Part shown: positions 36,305 to 46,901 of the stretch, in pieces | Position numbering within the stretch: the stretch's first letter is position 1 | How the letters are laid out: each line of letters starts with the position of its first letter | Source: Polynucleobacter sp. UK-FUSCHL-C3 | Lineage (GTDB): Bacteria > Pseudomonadota > Gammaproteobacteria > Burkholderiales > Burkholderiaceae | DNA: 64,000 bases | Direction: 5' to 3' | Assembly: GCF_040409815.1 (NCBI RefSeq) | Contig: NZ_CP099959.1 | Coordinates: 434,001-498,000 of the forward strand | Translations under genes and position numbers: made by a program | Notes under the pieces: generated by a model | Database searches by the model: none | What the model was told of the DNA's origin: nothing | Seen by the model: the letters and a program-made list of their open reading frames with translations, nothing else

Positions 36305-37516
36305 ATGATTCAAATAGAAACCGGTTGGTTACTCCTAATACCTATCTTTTTTGGTTTGGGTTGGATTGCTTCGCGCTGGGATTTGCGTTTAGAGGCGCGT
36401 CAAGATGAGCGCGAGCGCTTAAAGCAACAGCGTTCCACCTTTAAAGGTTTAAACCTTTTGCTCAATGAGCAGCCGGATCAGGCCATTGAAACTTTGGTCA
36501 AGGTCGCACAACTTGATCCAGAGACAGTCGATTTGCACTTCTCGCTAGGCAATTTGTTTCGCCGCCGTGGCGAGACCGAACGTGCAATTCGGGTACATCA
36601 ACATTTAGCAAATCGTGATGATATTAAGCCGCGTGATCGGGATCATGCGGCCTATGAGTTAGGCCGAGACTTCTTACGTGCAGGTCTATTGGATCGCGCA
36701 GAGGCGTCTTTAAATCAGGTGGGGCAGGGTAAATATGCCATTCCAGCAAAAGAGAGTTTGTTGGAGATGTATCAGGTTGAGAAGGATTGGAAAAAAGCAA
36801 TCATTGCGGCTACAGAACTCCAAGGTTTGCAAGACAAAAGCCATCAACTAGAGATTGCCCAGTTTTACTGCGAGATCGCACAGGAAGCCTTAAGACGTAA
36901 AGACATGGCAGAGGCTGAAACAAGTATTAACCATGCCTTACAAGCGATCCCGAATCAAGCCCGCGCTCTTATTTTGCAAGGCGATTACTTTCTGGCAATG
37001 GAGCGTCCATTACAGGCTATCGAGGTTTGGGGGGTTGTTGCCAAAGAGAGTCCTGCTTTTATGCATTTAGTGGCTGATCGCTGGATGGCTGCACATTCTG
37101 CAGTGAGTCAGGCCGATACAGGCTTAGACCAATTGTTGGCTCTATTAAAGACCCAAGCTATTGGAGAGTTGTTAGATATTGCGCATAGGCATGTTATGCA
37201 AATACGTGGCGCACAAGCCGCTGAGAAAATGCTAGTAGAGGTGATGCAACATTCACCTACCTTGAGCGCACTCTCAAAATTAGCAGAGACGCGCTTAGTA
37301 CTTGCCGAGGTCTCTGGGCCCGAAAGCCGAGTCGCTGATTTGAAATCCACCTTGGGTTTACTCAAACAGCGCACGACAGCCCTAGCGCGTTATACCTGCG
37401 GCAATTGTGGCTTTAGAGCTCGACGTTTTTATTGGCAGTGCCCAGGCTGCAATCATTGGGAAGCGTATTCTCCAAGGCGGAGTGAAGGCGCTGTACCAAG
37501 TGGCCCGTCTATGTAA
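36305..37516 (+). CDS. lapB: Lipopolysaccharide assembly protein LapB (YciM)
   Basis: A 403-residue TPR protein anchored by one N-terminal helix (WLLLIPIFFGLGWIASRW). Tandem TPR units fill the middle, and a rubredoxin-like metal knuckle closes the protein (CGNCGF...CPGCNHW). LapB adjusts LpxC turnover by FtsH and so LPS amount. The gene lapA, usually directly before it, is absent: only 61 non-coding bases separate ihfB and lapB. Confidence 0.94.
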   Translation: MIQIETGWLLLIPIFFGLGWIASRWDLRLEARQDERERLKQQRSTFKGLNLLLNEQPDQAIETLVKVAQLDPETVDLHFSLGNLFRRRGETERAIRVHQHLANRDDIKPRDRDHAAYELGRDFLRAGLLDRAEASLNQVGQGKYAIPAKESLLEMYQVEKDWKKAIIAATELQGLQDKSHQLEIAQFYCEIAQEALRRKDMAEAETSINHALQAIPNQARALILQGDYFLAMERPLQAIEVWGVVAKESPAFMHLVADRWMAAHSAVSQADTGLDQLLALLKTQAIGELLDIAHRHVMQIRGAQAAEKMLVEVMQHSPTLSALSKLAETRLVLAEVSGPESRVADLKSTLGLLKQRTTALARYTCGNCGFRARRFYWQCPGCNHWEAYSPRRSEGAVPSGPSM

Positions 37517-37590
37517 GAAATGATTCAAAATTGTTAGGAATAATAAGCGGTAGTTAAGGAATAAATTCACGAGGATTTTAAGGAGCTTAA

Positions 37591-38955
37591 TTGAGGGTAA
37601 CGATTGTTGGAAGCGGATACGTGGGGCTTGTTACTGGAGCTTGCTTAGCAGAGCTTGGTAATACGATTTTTTGTTTAGATATTGATCAAAAAAAGATTGA
37701 TATCTTGAACTCTGGCGGCGTCCCCATTTATGAGCCTGGTCTGCAAGAGATGATCGCCCGTAATCGTGCTGCGGGACGTATTCAGTTTTCTACCGATGTA
37801 GCGGCCGCAGTAGCGCATGGCGATATCCAATTTATTGCGGTAGGCACACCCCCCGATGAAGATGGTTCTGCTGATTTGCAATATGTGATCGCTGCCGCTC
37901 GTAATATTGGTAAGCACATGACTAGCCCAAAGGTTATTGTGGATAAATCTACTGTGCCGGTTGGTACTGCAGAAAAGGTAACCACTGCTATACAAGAAGA
38001 GCTTAAGATACGAAATCTTGATCCTGCTTTGTGTTCAGTGGTTTCAAATCCTGAGTTTTTAAAAGAGGGGGCTGCAGTCGAAGACTTTATGCGCCCTGAT
38101 CGTATCGTGATTGGCACCAATGCAGATCCAGCGGGATTACGGGCCAAGGAAATGATGCGCAAGCTCTATGCGCCCTTCAATCGTCATCATGAGCGTACTT
38201 ATTACATGGATGTAAAAAGTGCAGAGTTAACAAAGTATGCAGCCAATGCCATGCTAGCTACCCGAATCTCATTTATGAATGAGTTAGCCAATTTGGCAGA
38301 TGAAGTTGGCGCTGATATTGAGGCAGTTCGCCAAGGGATTGGTTCAGACTCTCGCATTGGTTATGGTTTTTTATATGCAGGCACAGGATATGGCGGCTCT
38401 TGTTTTCCGAAGGATGTTTCGGCACTTTCTCAAACTGCACACCAATATGGACGTGATCTAAAGATTCTGGAAGCTGTTGAGTCTGTGAATCAAGCTCAAA
38501 AAACGATCCTGATTGAGAAGATCGTTAAGCGATTCGGGGAGAACCTAAAGGGCCACCAATTTGCTCTTTGGGGTTTGGCATTTAAACCGAATACCGATGA
38601 TATGCGTGAGGCACCCAGTCGCCTAATTATTTCCGAATTGGTCAAGCGAGGCGCTAATATTTTGGCGCACGATCCTGTAGCCATGCCAGAGGCGCAGCGC
38701 TGTCTGGAGCTTGACTTTAAGTCGCACCCTAAGTTTTTGGATCAAGTAAAGATGGTAAAGGCTCCAGAAGATGCTCTGGACCAAGCTAGCGCTCTGATTA
38801 TTGTGACCGAGTGGAAAGCGTTTAGAAGCCCTGATTTTGAGATACTAAAACAGAAGATGAAAACCCCTATCATTTTTGATGGACGTAATTTATATGAGCC
38901 CCAAACTATGAAAGAGCTCGGTTTTGAGTATCAAGGTATTGGTCGGCATAATTAG
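37591..38955 (+). CDS. ugd: UDP-glucose 6-dehydrogenase
   Basis: A 454-residue enzyme with [19 protein letters not shown], the active cysteine in YGGSCFPKD and [13 protein letters not shown]. It forms UDP-glucuronate for envelope sugars. The start is TTG, supported by an AAGGAG Shine-Dalgarno seven bases upstream and by the beta-strand MRVTIVGSG starting right there. Confidence 0.95.
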   Translation: MRVTIVGSGYVGLVTGACLAELGNTIFCLDIDQKKIDILNSGGVPIYEPGLQEMIARNRAAGRIQFSTDVAAAVAHGDIQFIAVGTPPDEDGSADLQYVIAAARNIGKHMTSPKVIVDKSTVPVGTAEKVTTAIQEELKIRNLDPALCSVVSNPEFLKEGAAVEDFMRPDRIVIGTNADPAGLRAKEMMRKLYAPFNRHHERTYYMDVKSAELTKYAANAMLATRISFMNELANLADEVGADIEAVRQGIGSDSRIGYGFLYAGTGYGGSCFPKDVSALSQTAHQYGRDLKILEAVESVNQAQKTILIEKIVKRFGENLKGHQFALWGLAFKPNTDDMREAPSRLIISELVKRGANILAHDPVAMPEAQRCLELDFKSHPKFLDQVKMVKAPEDALDQASALIIVTEWKAFRSPDFEILKQKMKTPIIFDGRNLYEPQTMKELGFEYQGIGRHN

Positions 38956-38981
38956 AGTGTTTAATAGGTAAAGAGCTCAAA

Positions 38982-39917
38982 TTGACTATAGAAAAAGCCG
39001 ATCGCAATCAATTTAGTAAGGCGCGCTTGCTAGTGGTGGGTGATGTCATGCTAGATCGTTATTGGTTTGGAGATACTGGACGCATCTCACCCGAAGCCCC
39101 GGTGCCAGTGGTCCAGGTCGCAAAAATTGATGAACGTTTAGGCGGTGCTGCCAACGTGGCTCGCAATGCCTCTGCCTTGGGTGCGAAAACCACGATCCTC
39201 GGTGTTATTGGTCAAGATGAGGCTGGTAAGCGGGTTGAGCAGTTACTCCAAGAAAGTGGTGTCCAAAGTCAATTACAAGCTGATAGTATGGTACCCACTA
39301 CAGTTAAGCTGCGAGTAATTGCTAGACAGCAGCAGCTCATTCGTCTCGACTTTGAAGAGACGCCCAGTCAAAACTCCTTGGATGAGAAGCTAAAACGTTT
39401 TGAGAGTTTGCTGCCCCAAGTAGATGTCGTCATTTTGTCTGATTATGGCAAAGGCGCATTAGAGCAAGTGTCCGCCATGATTGCTCTTGCGAAGGCGAAT
39501 AAGAAACTAGTTTTAGTCGATCCCAAGGGTGATGCTTATAGCAAATACAAAGGCGCTACGGTTTTAACTCCCAATCGGAGTGAGTTGCGTCAGGTGATTG
39601 GGCAATGGAGTGATGAGGCTGATCTTACAAAAAGGGCTCAGTCCTTGCGTCAAGAACTAGAGCTTAGTGCATTGCTATTGACCCGCTCGGAAGAGGGCAT
39701 GACTCTCTTTACCGAAAAGGGTACGGAACATGTTCGCGCTCAGGCGCGTGAGGTATTTGATGTCTCGGGTGCTGGAGATACCGTGATCGCTACCCTGGCA
39801 GTAGCTATGGCAGCCGGTTGGCCACTTGAGCGTGCGATGGCATTAGCAAATCGTGCAGGCGGTATAGTGGTGGGTAAGCTGGGTACAGCAACCGTTTCCG
39901 CAGAGGAGCTTCAGTGA
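38982..39917 (+). CDS. hldE: D-glycero-beta-D-manno-heptose-7-phosphate kinase (HldE kinase domain/RfaE1)
   Basis: A 311-residue ribokinase-type enzyme with [27 protein letters not shown] and the catalytic DVSGAGDTV. Only the kinase domain is present; the adenylyltransferase is separate in Burkholderiales. It makes heptose bisphosphate for LPS core. The start appears to be TTG, and the stop overlaps the hldD GTG start by four bases. Confidence 0.94.
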   Translation: MTIEKADRNQFSKARLLVVGDVMLDRYWFGDTGRISPEAPVPVVQVAKIDERLGGAANVARNASALGAKTTILGVIGQDEAGKRVEQLLQESGVQSQLQADSMVPTTVKLRVIARQQQLIRLDFEETPSQNSLDEKLKRFESLLPQVDVVILSDYGKGALEQVSAMIALAKANKKLVLVDPKGDAYSKYKGATVLTPNRSELRQVIGQWSDEADLTKRAQSLRQELELSALLLTRSEEGMTLFTEKGTEHVRAQAREVFDVSGAGDTVIATLAVAMAAGWPLERAMALANRAGGIVVGKLGTATVSAEELQ

Positions 39918-40933
39918 CATATATCGTAACTGGCGCAGCTGGTTTTGTAGGCGCAAATATTGTGCGGGCACTGAATGCTCGTGGCGAAAAAAATATTATC
40001 GCTGTTGACGATTTGCGTCCTGCTGATAAATATCGAAATTTAGCTGATCTTGATATTGCTGATTACATCGACAAAAACGATTTCTTAGAAGGATTTGATG
40101 AGGGCTGGTTTGGGAAGATAAAGGCAGTCTTTCATGAGGGGGCCTGTTCTGACACCATGGAAACGGATGGTGTTTTTATGATGAATAACAATTATCAGTA
40201 CTCCGTCAATCTATATGAGATTTGCACTACACAAAAAGTTCCATTTTTATATGCCTCATCTGCGGCAACCTATGGCGGATCGGATGTTTTTGTGGAGCAA
40301 CGACAACATGAGAAGCCTTTGAATATTTACGGCTACTCTAAATTTTTATTTGATCAGTATATGCGTGCTCGTTTTGCTGAGAGAGCGCCAACCGCCCAAG
40401 TTGTTGGTTTTCGGTATTTCAATGTCTATGGCCCACGTGAATCTCACAAGGGTCGCATGGCTTCCGTAGCATTTCATCACTATCACCAATTTAAGACCAA
40501 TCAAACTGTAAAACTCTTTGGTGAGTATGGAGGTTATGCAGCAGGTCAGCAGGCTCGAGACTTTGTCTCAGTTGAGGATGTCGTAAAGGTCAATATGTTC
40601 TTTCTTGATCATCCTGAGAAGAGCGGTATCTTTAATTTAGGAACGGGAAGAGCGCAACCCTTTAATGATGTAGCCATTGCTACTGTCAATACAATGCGTA
40701 AATTAAAAGGTGAGAATGCATTACCTTTAACAGAGTTAGTAAAAGCGGGTCTGATTCAGTACATTCCATTCCCGGATGACTTACGCGGTAAGTATCAATG
40801 TTTTACCCAGGCCGACCTTACTCAATTGCGGACTGCGGGTTATGCAGCAGACTTCCTAAATGTTGAGGAGGGTGTCAGCCGATACATCGCTTGGCTGTCA
40901 GCGAATTCTGATTTTTTGGCTAATCCTCTCTAA
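39914..40933 (+). CDS. hldD: ADP-L-glycero-D-manno-heptose 6-epimerase
   Basis: A 339-residue SDR epimerase: [19 protein letters not shown] start ([11 protein letters not shown]), [13 protein letters not shown], and the YxxxK catalytic pair in [10 protein letters not shown]. It produces the heptose form used in the LPS inner core. GTG start, coupled to the kinase. Confidence 0.96.
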   Translation: MTYIVTGAAGFVGANIVRALNARGEKNIIAVDDLRPADKYRNLADLDIADYIDKNDFLEGFDEGWFGKIKAVFHEGACSDTMETDGVFMMNNNYQYSVNLYEICTTQKVPFLYASSAATYGGSDVFVEQRQHEKPLNIYGYSKFLFDQYMRARFAERAPTAQVVGFRYFNVYGPRESHKGRMASVAFHHYHQFKTNQTVKLFGEYGGYAAGQQARDFVSVEDVVKVNMFFLDHPEKSGIFNLGTGRAQPFNDVAIATVNTMRKLKGENALPLTELVKAGLIQYIPFPDDLRGKYQCFTQADLTQLRTAGYAADFLNVEEGVSRYIAWLSANSDFLANPL

Positions 40934-41026
40934 ACCCTTTTTTTAGTCAACACAATCTATTTCCTAGCGTTGAGGAAGACCATGTCTTTTTGTCATGGGA
41001 ATTTCGTTAACACTCAAGGAGAAAAT

Positions 41027-41470
41027 ATGGGTTTATCAGCACTTATCAATACATCTAAAAATAGCTTATCCAAAAAATCAGCTATTTGGATGATTGCGTT
41101 AGCGCTTGCTGCGCCACTTTGTATGAACTATGCGCATTCAAGTCCTATTAATGTGAACACTGCTAGCCAGTCAGAGCTCGAAAGTATTCGTGGTTTAGGG
41201 CCATCAAAGGCCAAAGCAATAATTGCGGAGCGAGAGAAGGGTGGCGTCTTTTATGATTCCTATGATTTGCATTCACGGGTGCGCGGCATTGGTGAGCGAT
41301 CGGTTGGTAAGCTGATGGAGAATGGTTTAAAGATTGAGGGACAGAGCGGGTATCGTGAGACCAAAAGTAATGCGCGTACAGAGTCACGATCAAACCGGAG
41401 AAGTTCCAAGAGCCAAGCTAAAGCGCCTCAGACTGAGACCGAGAAGCCGAGTACGCGTAAACGGTTTTGA
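41027..41470 (+). CDS. comEA: ComEA-like helix-hairpin-helix DNA-binding protein
   Basis: A 147-residue protein from MGLSALINTS, with an AAGGAG site before that ATG (a start at 40970 lacks one). An N-terminal membrane segment or signal (WMIALALAAPLC) precedes two HhH motifs (INVNTASQSELESIRGLGPSKA, RGIGERSVGKLMENG). A basic Ser/Arg/Lys tail follows. ComEA pulls incoming DNA into the periplasm during transformation, so natural competence is possible, though no other competence genes are in view. Confidence 0.85.
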   Translation: MGLSALINTSKNSLSKKSAIWMIALALAAPLCMNYAHSSPINVNTASQSELESIRGLGPSKAKAIIAEREKGGVFYDSYDLHSRVRGIGERSVGKLMENGLKIEGQSGYRETKSNARTESRSNRRSSKSQAKAPQTETEKPSTRKRF

Positions 41471-41511
41471 GTAAATTTACCGATTTATTTGCTTGTGGCT
41501 AAAATGGGTTT

Positions 41512-42438
41512 ATGACTCAATCAAACCCTGCTCATTCCCTATATCCAACTATTTCTCAAACCATTGGGAATACACCCTTGGTTCGCTTACAGCGTATTCC
41601 AGGAATGGAGAATGAGCGCCGTGGCAATATCATTCTGGGCAAATTAGAAGGTAATAATCCTGCGGGGTCGGTGAAAGACCGCCCCGCACTTTCAATGATC
41701 TTGCATGCACAAGAGCGCGGTGATATTAAGCCTGGCGATACCTTAATTGAGGCCACCAGTGGTAATACAGGCATTGCAATCGCCATGGTTGGCGCAATGT
41801 TAGGTTACAAAATTATTTTGGTCATGCCTGAGAATCAAAGTCTAGAGCGTAGGCAGAGTATGGCGGCTTATGGGGCCGAGTTAATTTTGACCTCTAGTTC
41901 TGGAGGCATGGAGTTAGCCCGTGATTATGCCGAGCAATTGCAAAAAGAAGGGCGCGGCAAACTTCTGGATCAATTTGCTAATACAGATAATCCCCGCGCT
42001 CATATTGAAACCACCGGCCCCGAGATCTGGCGTGATACACATGGGCAAATCACTCATTTTGTGTCGGCGATGGGAACGACGGGAACCATTACTGGGGTCT
42101 CCACTTACCTAAAGTCAATGAATCCCGAGATACAAATTATTGGTGGGCAGCCGGAGGATGGTTCCCAAATTCCGGGGATTCGTAAATGGGCACCAGCATA
42201 TCTTCCTAAAATCTATCAAGGGGAGCGGGTAGATCGTATTGAGTATGTGACCCAGGCTGAAGCTGAAGAGATGGCACGTCGCATGGCTAAAGAGGAAGGG
42301 ATTTTCTGTGGAATCTCAGCAGCTGGCGCATTGGTGATTGCATTGCGTGTCGCACGAACAGTTGAGAACGCAACGATTGTCTTTATTGTGTGTGATCGCG
42401 GTGATCGTTATTTATCGACAGGCGTATTTCCTGCATAA
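41512..42438 (+). CDS. cysM: Cysteine synthase B (O-acetylserine sulfhydrylase)
   Basis: A 308-residue PLP enzyme with the lysine in NPAGSVKDRPA, the TSGNTGIAIAM loop and the GTTGTITG segment. CysM-type features include acceptance of thiosulfate in known homologues. Its stop is two bases from that of the convergent mltB. Confidence 0.94.
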   Translation: MTQSNPAHSLYPTISQTIGNTPLVRLQRIPGMENERRGNIILGKLEGNNPAGSVKDRPALSMILHAQERGDIKPGDTLIEATSGNTGIAIAMVGAMLGYKIILVMPENQSLERRQSMAAYGAELILTSSSGGMELARDYAEQLQKEGRGKLLDQFANTDNPRAHIETTGPEIWRDTHGQITHFVSAMGTTGTITGVSTYLKSMNPEIQIIGGQPEDGSQIPGIRKWAPAYLPKIYQGERVDRIEYVTQAEAEEMARRMAKEEGIFCGISAAGALVIALRVARTVENATIVFIVCDRGDRYLSTGVFPA

Positions 42439-42440
42439 AT

Positions 42441-43703
42441 TCAGTTTGCAGGATTCTCAGTCTTCTTAAGCTTTTTCACTTTCTTTTCCTGTTTCTTAGG
42501 CTTTTGCTGCTCCTTTGCTCGCTTTTGAGTGCCTTGCTCCTGAACGGGGAAGACGCTTTTATTGCTATAGCCAAGCGACTCTGCAAACTCCGCAACACTC
42601 TGTGCATAAAAATAGCTACGGTTGTAGTTGACGATACTCAAGAAGTTGGCAAGACCCACGACATATTCCACTTCAGGATCCTGTCTATTGCCAGGGGATG
42701 GAAGATCAACAATAAGAGCCTTACTGTTGGATTCAACCCCACCTTGAAGAAGATCGCCTTGCTTAGGGTCTAGGATGCCTAACTCTATTAACTGGTTGAC
42801 CGTTAATTTAGCAATGGGTTGACCATCCGCCAGCTCCATAATCTTGGGCCGCGTCTGCTCATTGATTATGGTAGGAAAGTAGATTGGCATACCAGCCTGC
42901 CAACCATGTACTTTAAGAAAGTTGGCTACGCTAAAGATTGCATCTCTATTACTTTTACGCAAATCAATAATTCCGTTGTTATCGCCATCCTTAGCAAATT
43001 GCAAGATACTGCCCGGCATAAATTGTGGAAGGCCAATGGCACCGGCGTAGGAGCTACTTTGATTAAGACAGCGGTTAAAGCCTTCTTGTTTGCGATTCGC
43101 ATCTCGCCAACATAGGGCAATCAAATCTTTTAATTGATCCCTAAATAAGGCCTGACGAGCAGGTCGGTTTGGAGCCTCTGGGTAGTCAAAGGAAAGGCTC
43201 GTTAGGACATCTTTCACTCTAAAGTTACCCATTTGGCGGCCATAGATTGTTTCAACACCAATAATGGCTGCAATGACCTGATAGGGCACCCCACTTTCTT
43301 GCTCTGCTGCCACTAAGGCTGAACGGTTTTGTTCAATAAAGGTGAGGCCTGCCTTAATCCGAACGGGTTCCACAAAACGACTGCGATAAACCCGCCAATT
43401 CTTCTGAAAAGTGACCGGAGGAGGGGCAACGAGTTTCTTAATCTGGCTTAAGTTTTTGCTATCCCGAAAGCCCAGTTCAAGGCTTTCTAGAGGAATTGAG
43501 TGACTTTTGGAGACCTCGGCGATTAATGCCCGTAACTGCTCTTGGTAGTTTGCCTCTGTTTTTGGATCAACAGGAGGTTCTGATACCTCTTCTAATTTGG
43601 TAGAGGCCGAACCTTCTTGGGTAATTGGAGTGGGGGTGGGGGTGGCGCAGGCCCCCAAAATAAGGCTCAGCCCTAAAATCGATAGGTAGGATAGTGTTCT
43701 CAA
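42441..43703 (-). CDS. mltB: Membrane-bound lytic murein transglycosylase B
   Basis: A 420-residue lipoprotein. A lipobox LGAC puts the lipidated cysteine at residue 19. The transglycosylase domain has the catalytic glutamate E151 in IGVETIYGR and the GLPQFMPGS segment. The C-terminus is strongly basic (KKQEKKVKKLKK). It cuts glycan strands to leave 1,6-anhydro ends. The start must be TTG at 43703, since the signal peptide begins there and there is no ATG nearby. Confidence 0.93.
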   Translation of the reverse strand: MRTLSYLSILGLSLILGACATPTPTPITQEGSASTKLEEVSEPPVDPKTEANYQEQLRALIAEVSKSHSIPLESLELGFRDSKNLSQIKKLVAPPPVTFQKNWRVYRSRFVEPVRIKAGLTFIEQNRSALVAAEQESGVPYQVIAAIIGVETIYGRQMGNFRVKDVLTSLSFDYPEAPNRPARQALFRDQLKDLIALCWRDANRKQEGFNRCLNQSSSYAGAIGLPQFMPGSILQFAKDGDNNGIIDLRKSNRDAIFSVANFLKVHGWQAGMPIYFPTIINEQTRPKIMELADGQPIAKLTVNQLIELGILDPKQGDLLQGGVESNSKALIVDLPSPGNRQDPEVEYVVGLANFLSIVNYNRSYFYAQSVAEFAESLGYSNKSVFPVQEQGTQKRAKEQQKPKKQEKKVKKLKKTENPAN

Positions 43704-43763
43704 GTTGGCGCTAAGATAGAAGTAGTTTTGATAGAGATGCTAGTTTAGTGAGCAAAGTAGTAA

Positions 43764-43775
43764 TTTGTATACAAA
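43764..43775. promoter_or_regulatory. Perfect palindrome TTTGTATACAAA in the mltB/HDAC divergent region
   Basis: A 12-bp perfect palindrome 19 bases before the HDAC-family start. Its TTGTATACAA core resembles operators of GntR-type (FCD) repressors. No regulator is encoded nearby. It could also sit at a -10 region. Confidence 0.45.
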
Positions 43776-43794
43776 ATATAAGAGAGACAAGTAA

Positions 43795-44715
43795 ATGACG
43801 ACAGCCTATATCAGTCATCCCGATTTTATGAAACACGAGATGGGGTGCCATCATCCCGAGTGTCCCGAGCGTATCCAAGCTATTGAAGATCAATTAATTC
43901 AGAGTCGCTTAGATGGCCATTTAAAACGAATTGACCCACCTCTGGCAACTGAGGCTGATATTACCCGTGTGCATAGCGAGGATCACTTGGCATTCATAAA
44001 AAGTAAGGCTCCAACGAGTGGCTACGCCATGATCGATGGTGATACGATCATGAACAGCTCAACCTGGAATGTCTCTTTGCGTGCCGCTGGAGCTGCTATT
44101 GCAGCGGTAGACGCAGTGATGAAGGGCGAGGTTAATAACGCCTTTTGTGCAATTCGCCCCCCAGGACATCATGCAGAGCCCCATCGCTCAATGGGCTTTT
44201 GTGTTTTTAATACCATTGCCATTGCAACCCGATACGCGATTGAGCAGTATGACCTAGATCGAGTTACCGTGATTGATTTTGATGTACATCATGGCAACGG
44301 TACCGAAGCAGCATTTATCGATGACCCCCATGTGCTCATGTGTAGCTTCTTTCAGCACCCGTTCTATCCCTACAGTGGTTTGGAGGGTGGGGATAATATG
44401 GTGAACATCCCCTTGCCAGCCAGTACAAGCGGAAAGCTTGTTCGAGAGATGATTAATAAGATATGGATTCCACGCCTGCAAGAGTTCAAACCTCAATTGA
44501 TTATGATCTCCGCAGGCTTTGATGCCCACCGAGAGGATGATTTGGGGCAAATGGGCTTAGTAGAGGATGATTATGTGTGGATTACACAGCAGCTCATGAA
44601 TGTTGCCAATCAGTCTTGCGATGGAAAAATTGTTAGCTGCCTCGAGGGTGGCTATAACCTATCCGCATTGGGTAGGAGTGTTGCTGCTCATTTGAAGACC
44701 TTGGCTGAGCTCTAA
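43795..44715 (+). CDS. Histone deacetylase-family (acetoin utilization-type) amidohydrolase
   Basis: A 306-residue zinc amidohydrolase with RPPGHHAEPHRSMGFC (active H125/H126), zinc ligands D163 and H165 (DFDVHHGNGT) and SAGFDAH. In bacteria this family removes acetyl groups from small polyamines or proteins. It lies 43 bases upstream of etfBA, an order common in Burkholderiales. Confidence 0.92.
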   Translation: MTTAYISHPDFMKHEMGCHHPECPERIQAIEDQLIQSRLDGHLKRIDPPLATEADITRVHSEDHLAFIKSKAPTSGYAMIDGDTIMNSSTWNVSLRAAGAAIAAVDAVMKGEVNNAFCAIRPPGHHAEPHRSMGFCVFNTIAIATRYAIEQYDLDRVTVIDFDVHHGNGTEAAFIDDPHVLMCSFFQHPFYPYSGLEGGDNMVNIPLPASTSGKLVREMINKIWIPRLQEFKPQLIMISAGFDAHREDDLGQMGLVEDDYVWITQQLMNVANQSCDGKIVSCLEGGYNLSALGRSVAAHLKTLAEL

Positions 44716-44758
44716 ATAGCGATAAAATAAGAACTTATTTGGTTGATAAAGGTAGCAA

Positions 44759-45508
44759 ATGAAGGTCTTGGTATCCGTTAAGCGAGTTGTTGATTACAAC
44801 GTCAAAGTGCGCGTGAAGTCAGATCAATCCGGGGTTGATATTGCGAATGTAAAGATGAGCATGAACCCGTTTGATGAGATCGCCGTTGAAGAGGCCGTTC
44901 GACTTAAAGAGGCAGGTATCGTCAGTGAGGTTATTGTTTTCTCCGCTGGCCCTCAACAGTGTCAAGAGACCTTGCGTACCGCTCTCGCGATTGGCGCTGA
45001 CCGCGCTATATTGTTAGAAACCGATACCGAGCTCCAGCCGCTAGCAGTTGCAAAATTACTGCAAGCGATTTACCAAAAAGAGCAAGTGCAACTGATTATT
45101 TTAGGAAAACAAGCGATTGATGATGATAGTAATCAGACCGGTCAAATGCTTGCGGCTTTACTGAACCTTCCCCAAGCAACTTTTGCCTCAAAAGTAAGCA
45201 TTGCAGATGGCAAGGCTCAGGTAACTCGCGAGGTGGATGGCGGCCTTGAGACCGTATCGATTTCATTACCAGCCGTGATCACAACTGATTTACGCTTAAA
45301 TGAGCCTCGGTATGTAACTCTGCCAAACATCATGAAGGCCAAGAAAAAGCAGCTAGATGTTCTTAAGCCAGAGGATTTGGGGGTTGATATTGCGCCTCGT
45401 TTGAAAACGATTCGGGTGGAAGAGCCCCCAAAGCGCATTGCAGGCATCAAAGTACCAGATGTGGCTAGCCTGATCGATAAATTAAAAAACGAAGCAAAGG
45501 TTCTATAA
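44759..45508 (+). CDS. etfB: Electron transfer flavoprotein beta subunit
   Basis: A 249-residue protein with [36 protein letters not shown] and [17 protein letters not shown]. With EtfA it takes electrons from acyl-CoA dehydrogenases to the quinone pool. The AGGTAG Shine-Dalgarno is good, and etfA starts directly after the stop. Confidence 0.97.
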   Translation: MKVLVSVKRVVDYNVKVRVKSDQSGVDIANVKMSMNPFDEIAVEEAVRLKEAGIVSEVIVFSAGPQQCQETLRTALAIGADRAILLETDTELQPLAVAKLLQAIYQKEQVQLIILGKQAIDDDSNQTGQMLAALLNLPQATFASKVSIADGKAQVTREVDGGLETVSISLPAVITTDLRLNEPRYVTLPNIMKAKKKQLDVLKPEDLGVDIAPRLKTIRVEEPPKRIAGIKVPDVASLIDKLKNEAKVL

Positions 45509-46438
45509 ATGGCTGCTTTAGTTCTGGTCGAACATGACCATCATTCTTTAAAAGCGGCTACCCGTCACGCTGTGAGTGCGGCAAAGCTCTGCAGTCCTGA
45601 GGTTGATCTGTTGTTAATCGGTAGCAATGCTGGGGCTATTGCTCAAGCTGCAGCAGGTATTGCTGGTATCCGTAAAGTTTTGCATGCCGATGCAACACAG
45701 TTTGCAGATCAGCTACCAGAGTCTGTTGCCGAACAAATGATTGCTCTGGCCTCGGATTATGATTATTTCTTGGCACCCGCCACCGCTCACGGAAAAAGTG
45801 TGATGCCTCGTGTTGCTGCCAAATTAGATATTGCTCAGCTTTCAGATATTACGAGGGTGGTCTCAGGCGATACATTTGAGCGTCCCATTTATGCAGGTAA
45901 TGCGATTGCAACAGTGCAATCGAGTGACGCTAAAAAAGTAATCACGGTACGCACAACAAATTTTGAGGCTGCGCCGGAGGGTGGCTCGGCTGTGATTGAG
46001 TCGATTAAACCTGTAGATCCATATGAAGCATCTCAATTTATTGGGCGAGAACTGACAAAGTCGGATCGACCTGAGTTATCCGCTGCCAAAATCATTGTGT
46101 CTGGTGGGCGCGGCTTAGGTTCTGCCGAGAAATATAAGGAATTAATTGAGCCTTTGGCTGATAAATTGGGTGCTGCTCTCGGAGCCTCCCGCGCTGCCGT
46201 AGACGCAGGTTATGTGCCGAATGATTATCAGGTTGGTCAAACTGGAAAAATTGTTGCACCACAGCTATATATTGCGGTTGGTATCTCAGGAGCAATCCAG
46301 CACTTGGCTGGAATGAAGGACTCAAAAATAATTGTGGCGATCAATAAAGATCCTGACGCACCGATCTTTGGTGTAGCCGATTATGGCTTAGTGGGGGATT
46401 TATTTACTTTGGTACCCGAGTTAACAGCTGCGATTTAG
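45509..46438 (+). CDS. etfA: Electron transfer flavoprotein alpha subunit
   Basis: A 309-residue FAD-binding protein. The C-terminal flavin site includes [22 protein letters not shown] and [13 protein letters not shown]. It completes the ETF heterodimer. Its stop lies seven bases from the stop of the convergent membrane-protein gene. Confidence 0.97.
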   Translation: MAALVLVEHDHHSLKAATRHAVSAAKLCSPEVDLLLIGSNAGAIAQAAAGIAGIRKVLHADATQFADQLPESVAEQMIALASDYDYFLAPATAHGKSVMPRVAAKLDIAQLSDITRVVSGDTFERPIYAGNAIATVQSSDAKKVITVRTTNFEAAPEGGSAVIESIKPVDPYEASQFIGRELTKSDRPELSAAKIIVSGGRGLGSAEKYKELIEPLADKLGAALGASRAAVDAGYVPNDYQVGQTGKIVAPQLYIAVGISGAIQHLAGMKDSKIIVAINKDPDAPIFGVADYGLVGDLFTLVPELTAAI

Positions 46439-46445
46439 TAAAAAG

Positions 46446-46901
46446 TTACTGACTAATTTTTCTGGCTTCTTCAATCTGATACATGAAGAACTGCTCAAAG
46501 CCAATTGCTAAGAAGATCATCATTACTCCCGCTCCAAGGATTAACGACAGGATCACGGAAATAACCACCGGCCATCCAGACTCTGTCTTTTGATTATCCT
46601 TAGCTTCAGTATTGAACTGCGCATCCCATTTTTCATCAGGGCGTAAGCCAAATGCAATGGTTGTTAACCAACTTGCCTCGATAGCAATAAACCCTAGGAT
46701 CAGTAAGAACCAAGCGGCGCCTGATGAGCTAGTATTTTGTTGTAGAAGCCAATAGCCCATGGCGCCACCCAGCAAGGAAAGCAATTGCATCCAAGCCCAA
46801 AAGCTTTTCATGCCTTGGAGATAAAAGCAATTGAATCCAGTCCCCGGCAAAAATAATCCCAGAGCGCAGAACCTTAATTTAGATCGAAATGATTGCGTCA
46901 T
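46446..46901 (-). CDS. Hypothetical membrane protein, TM2-like N-terminus
   Basis: A 151-residue protein with about four hydrophobic segments. The start (RSKLRFCALGLFLPGTGFNCFYLQG) vaguely recalls TM2-domain proteins (a GxHxFYxG-type turn). A hydrophilic linker (FNTEAKDNQKTES) separates two helices from a final pair. Function unknown. Its ATG overlaps the META-domain gene stop by four bases. Confidence 0.65.
   Translation of the reverse strand: MTQSFRSKLRFCALGLFLPGTGFNCFYLQGMKSFWAWMQLLSLLGGAMGYWLLQQNTSSSGAAWFLLILGFIAIEASWLTTIAFGLRPDEKWDAQFNTEAKDNQKTESGWPVVISVILSLILGAGVMMIFLAIGFEQFFMYQIEEARKISQ

Noticed and set aside
44725..44740. AT-only hairpin before etfB as terminator of the HDAC-family gene
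   Set aside because: No GC in most of the stem and no T-run; too weak to call.
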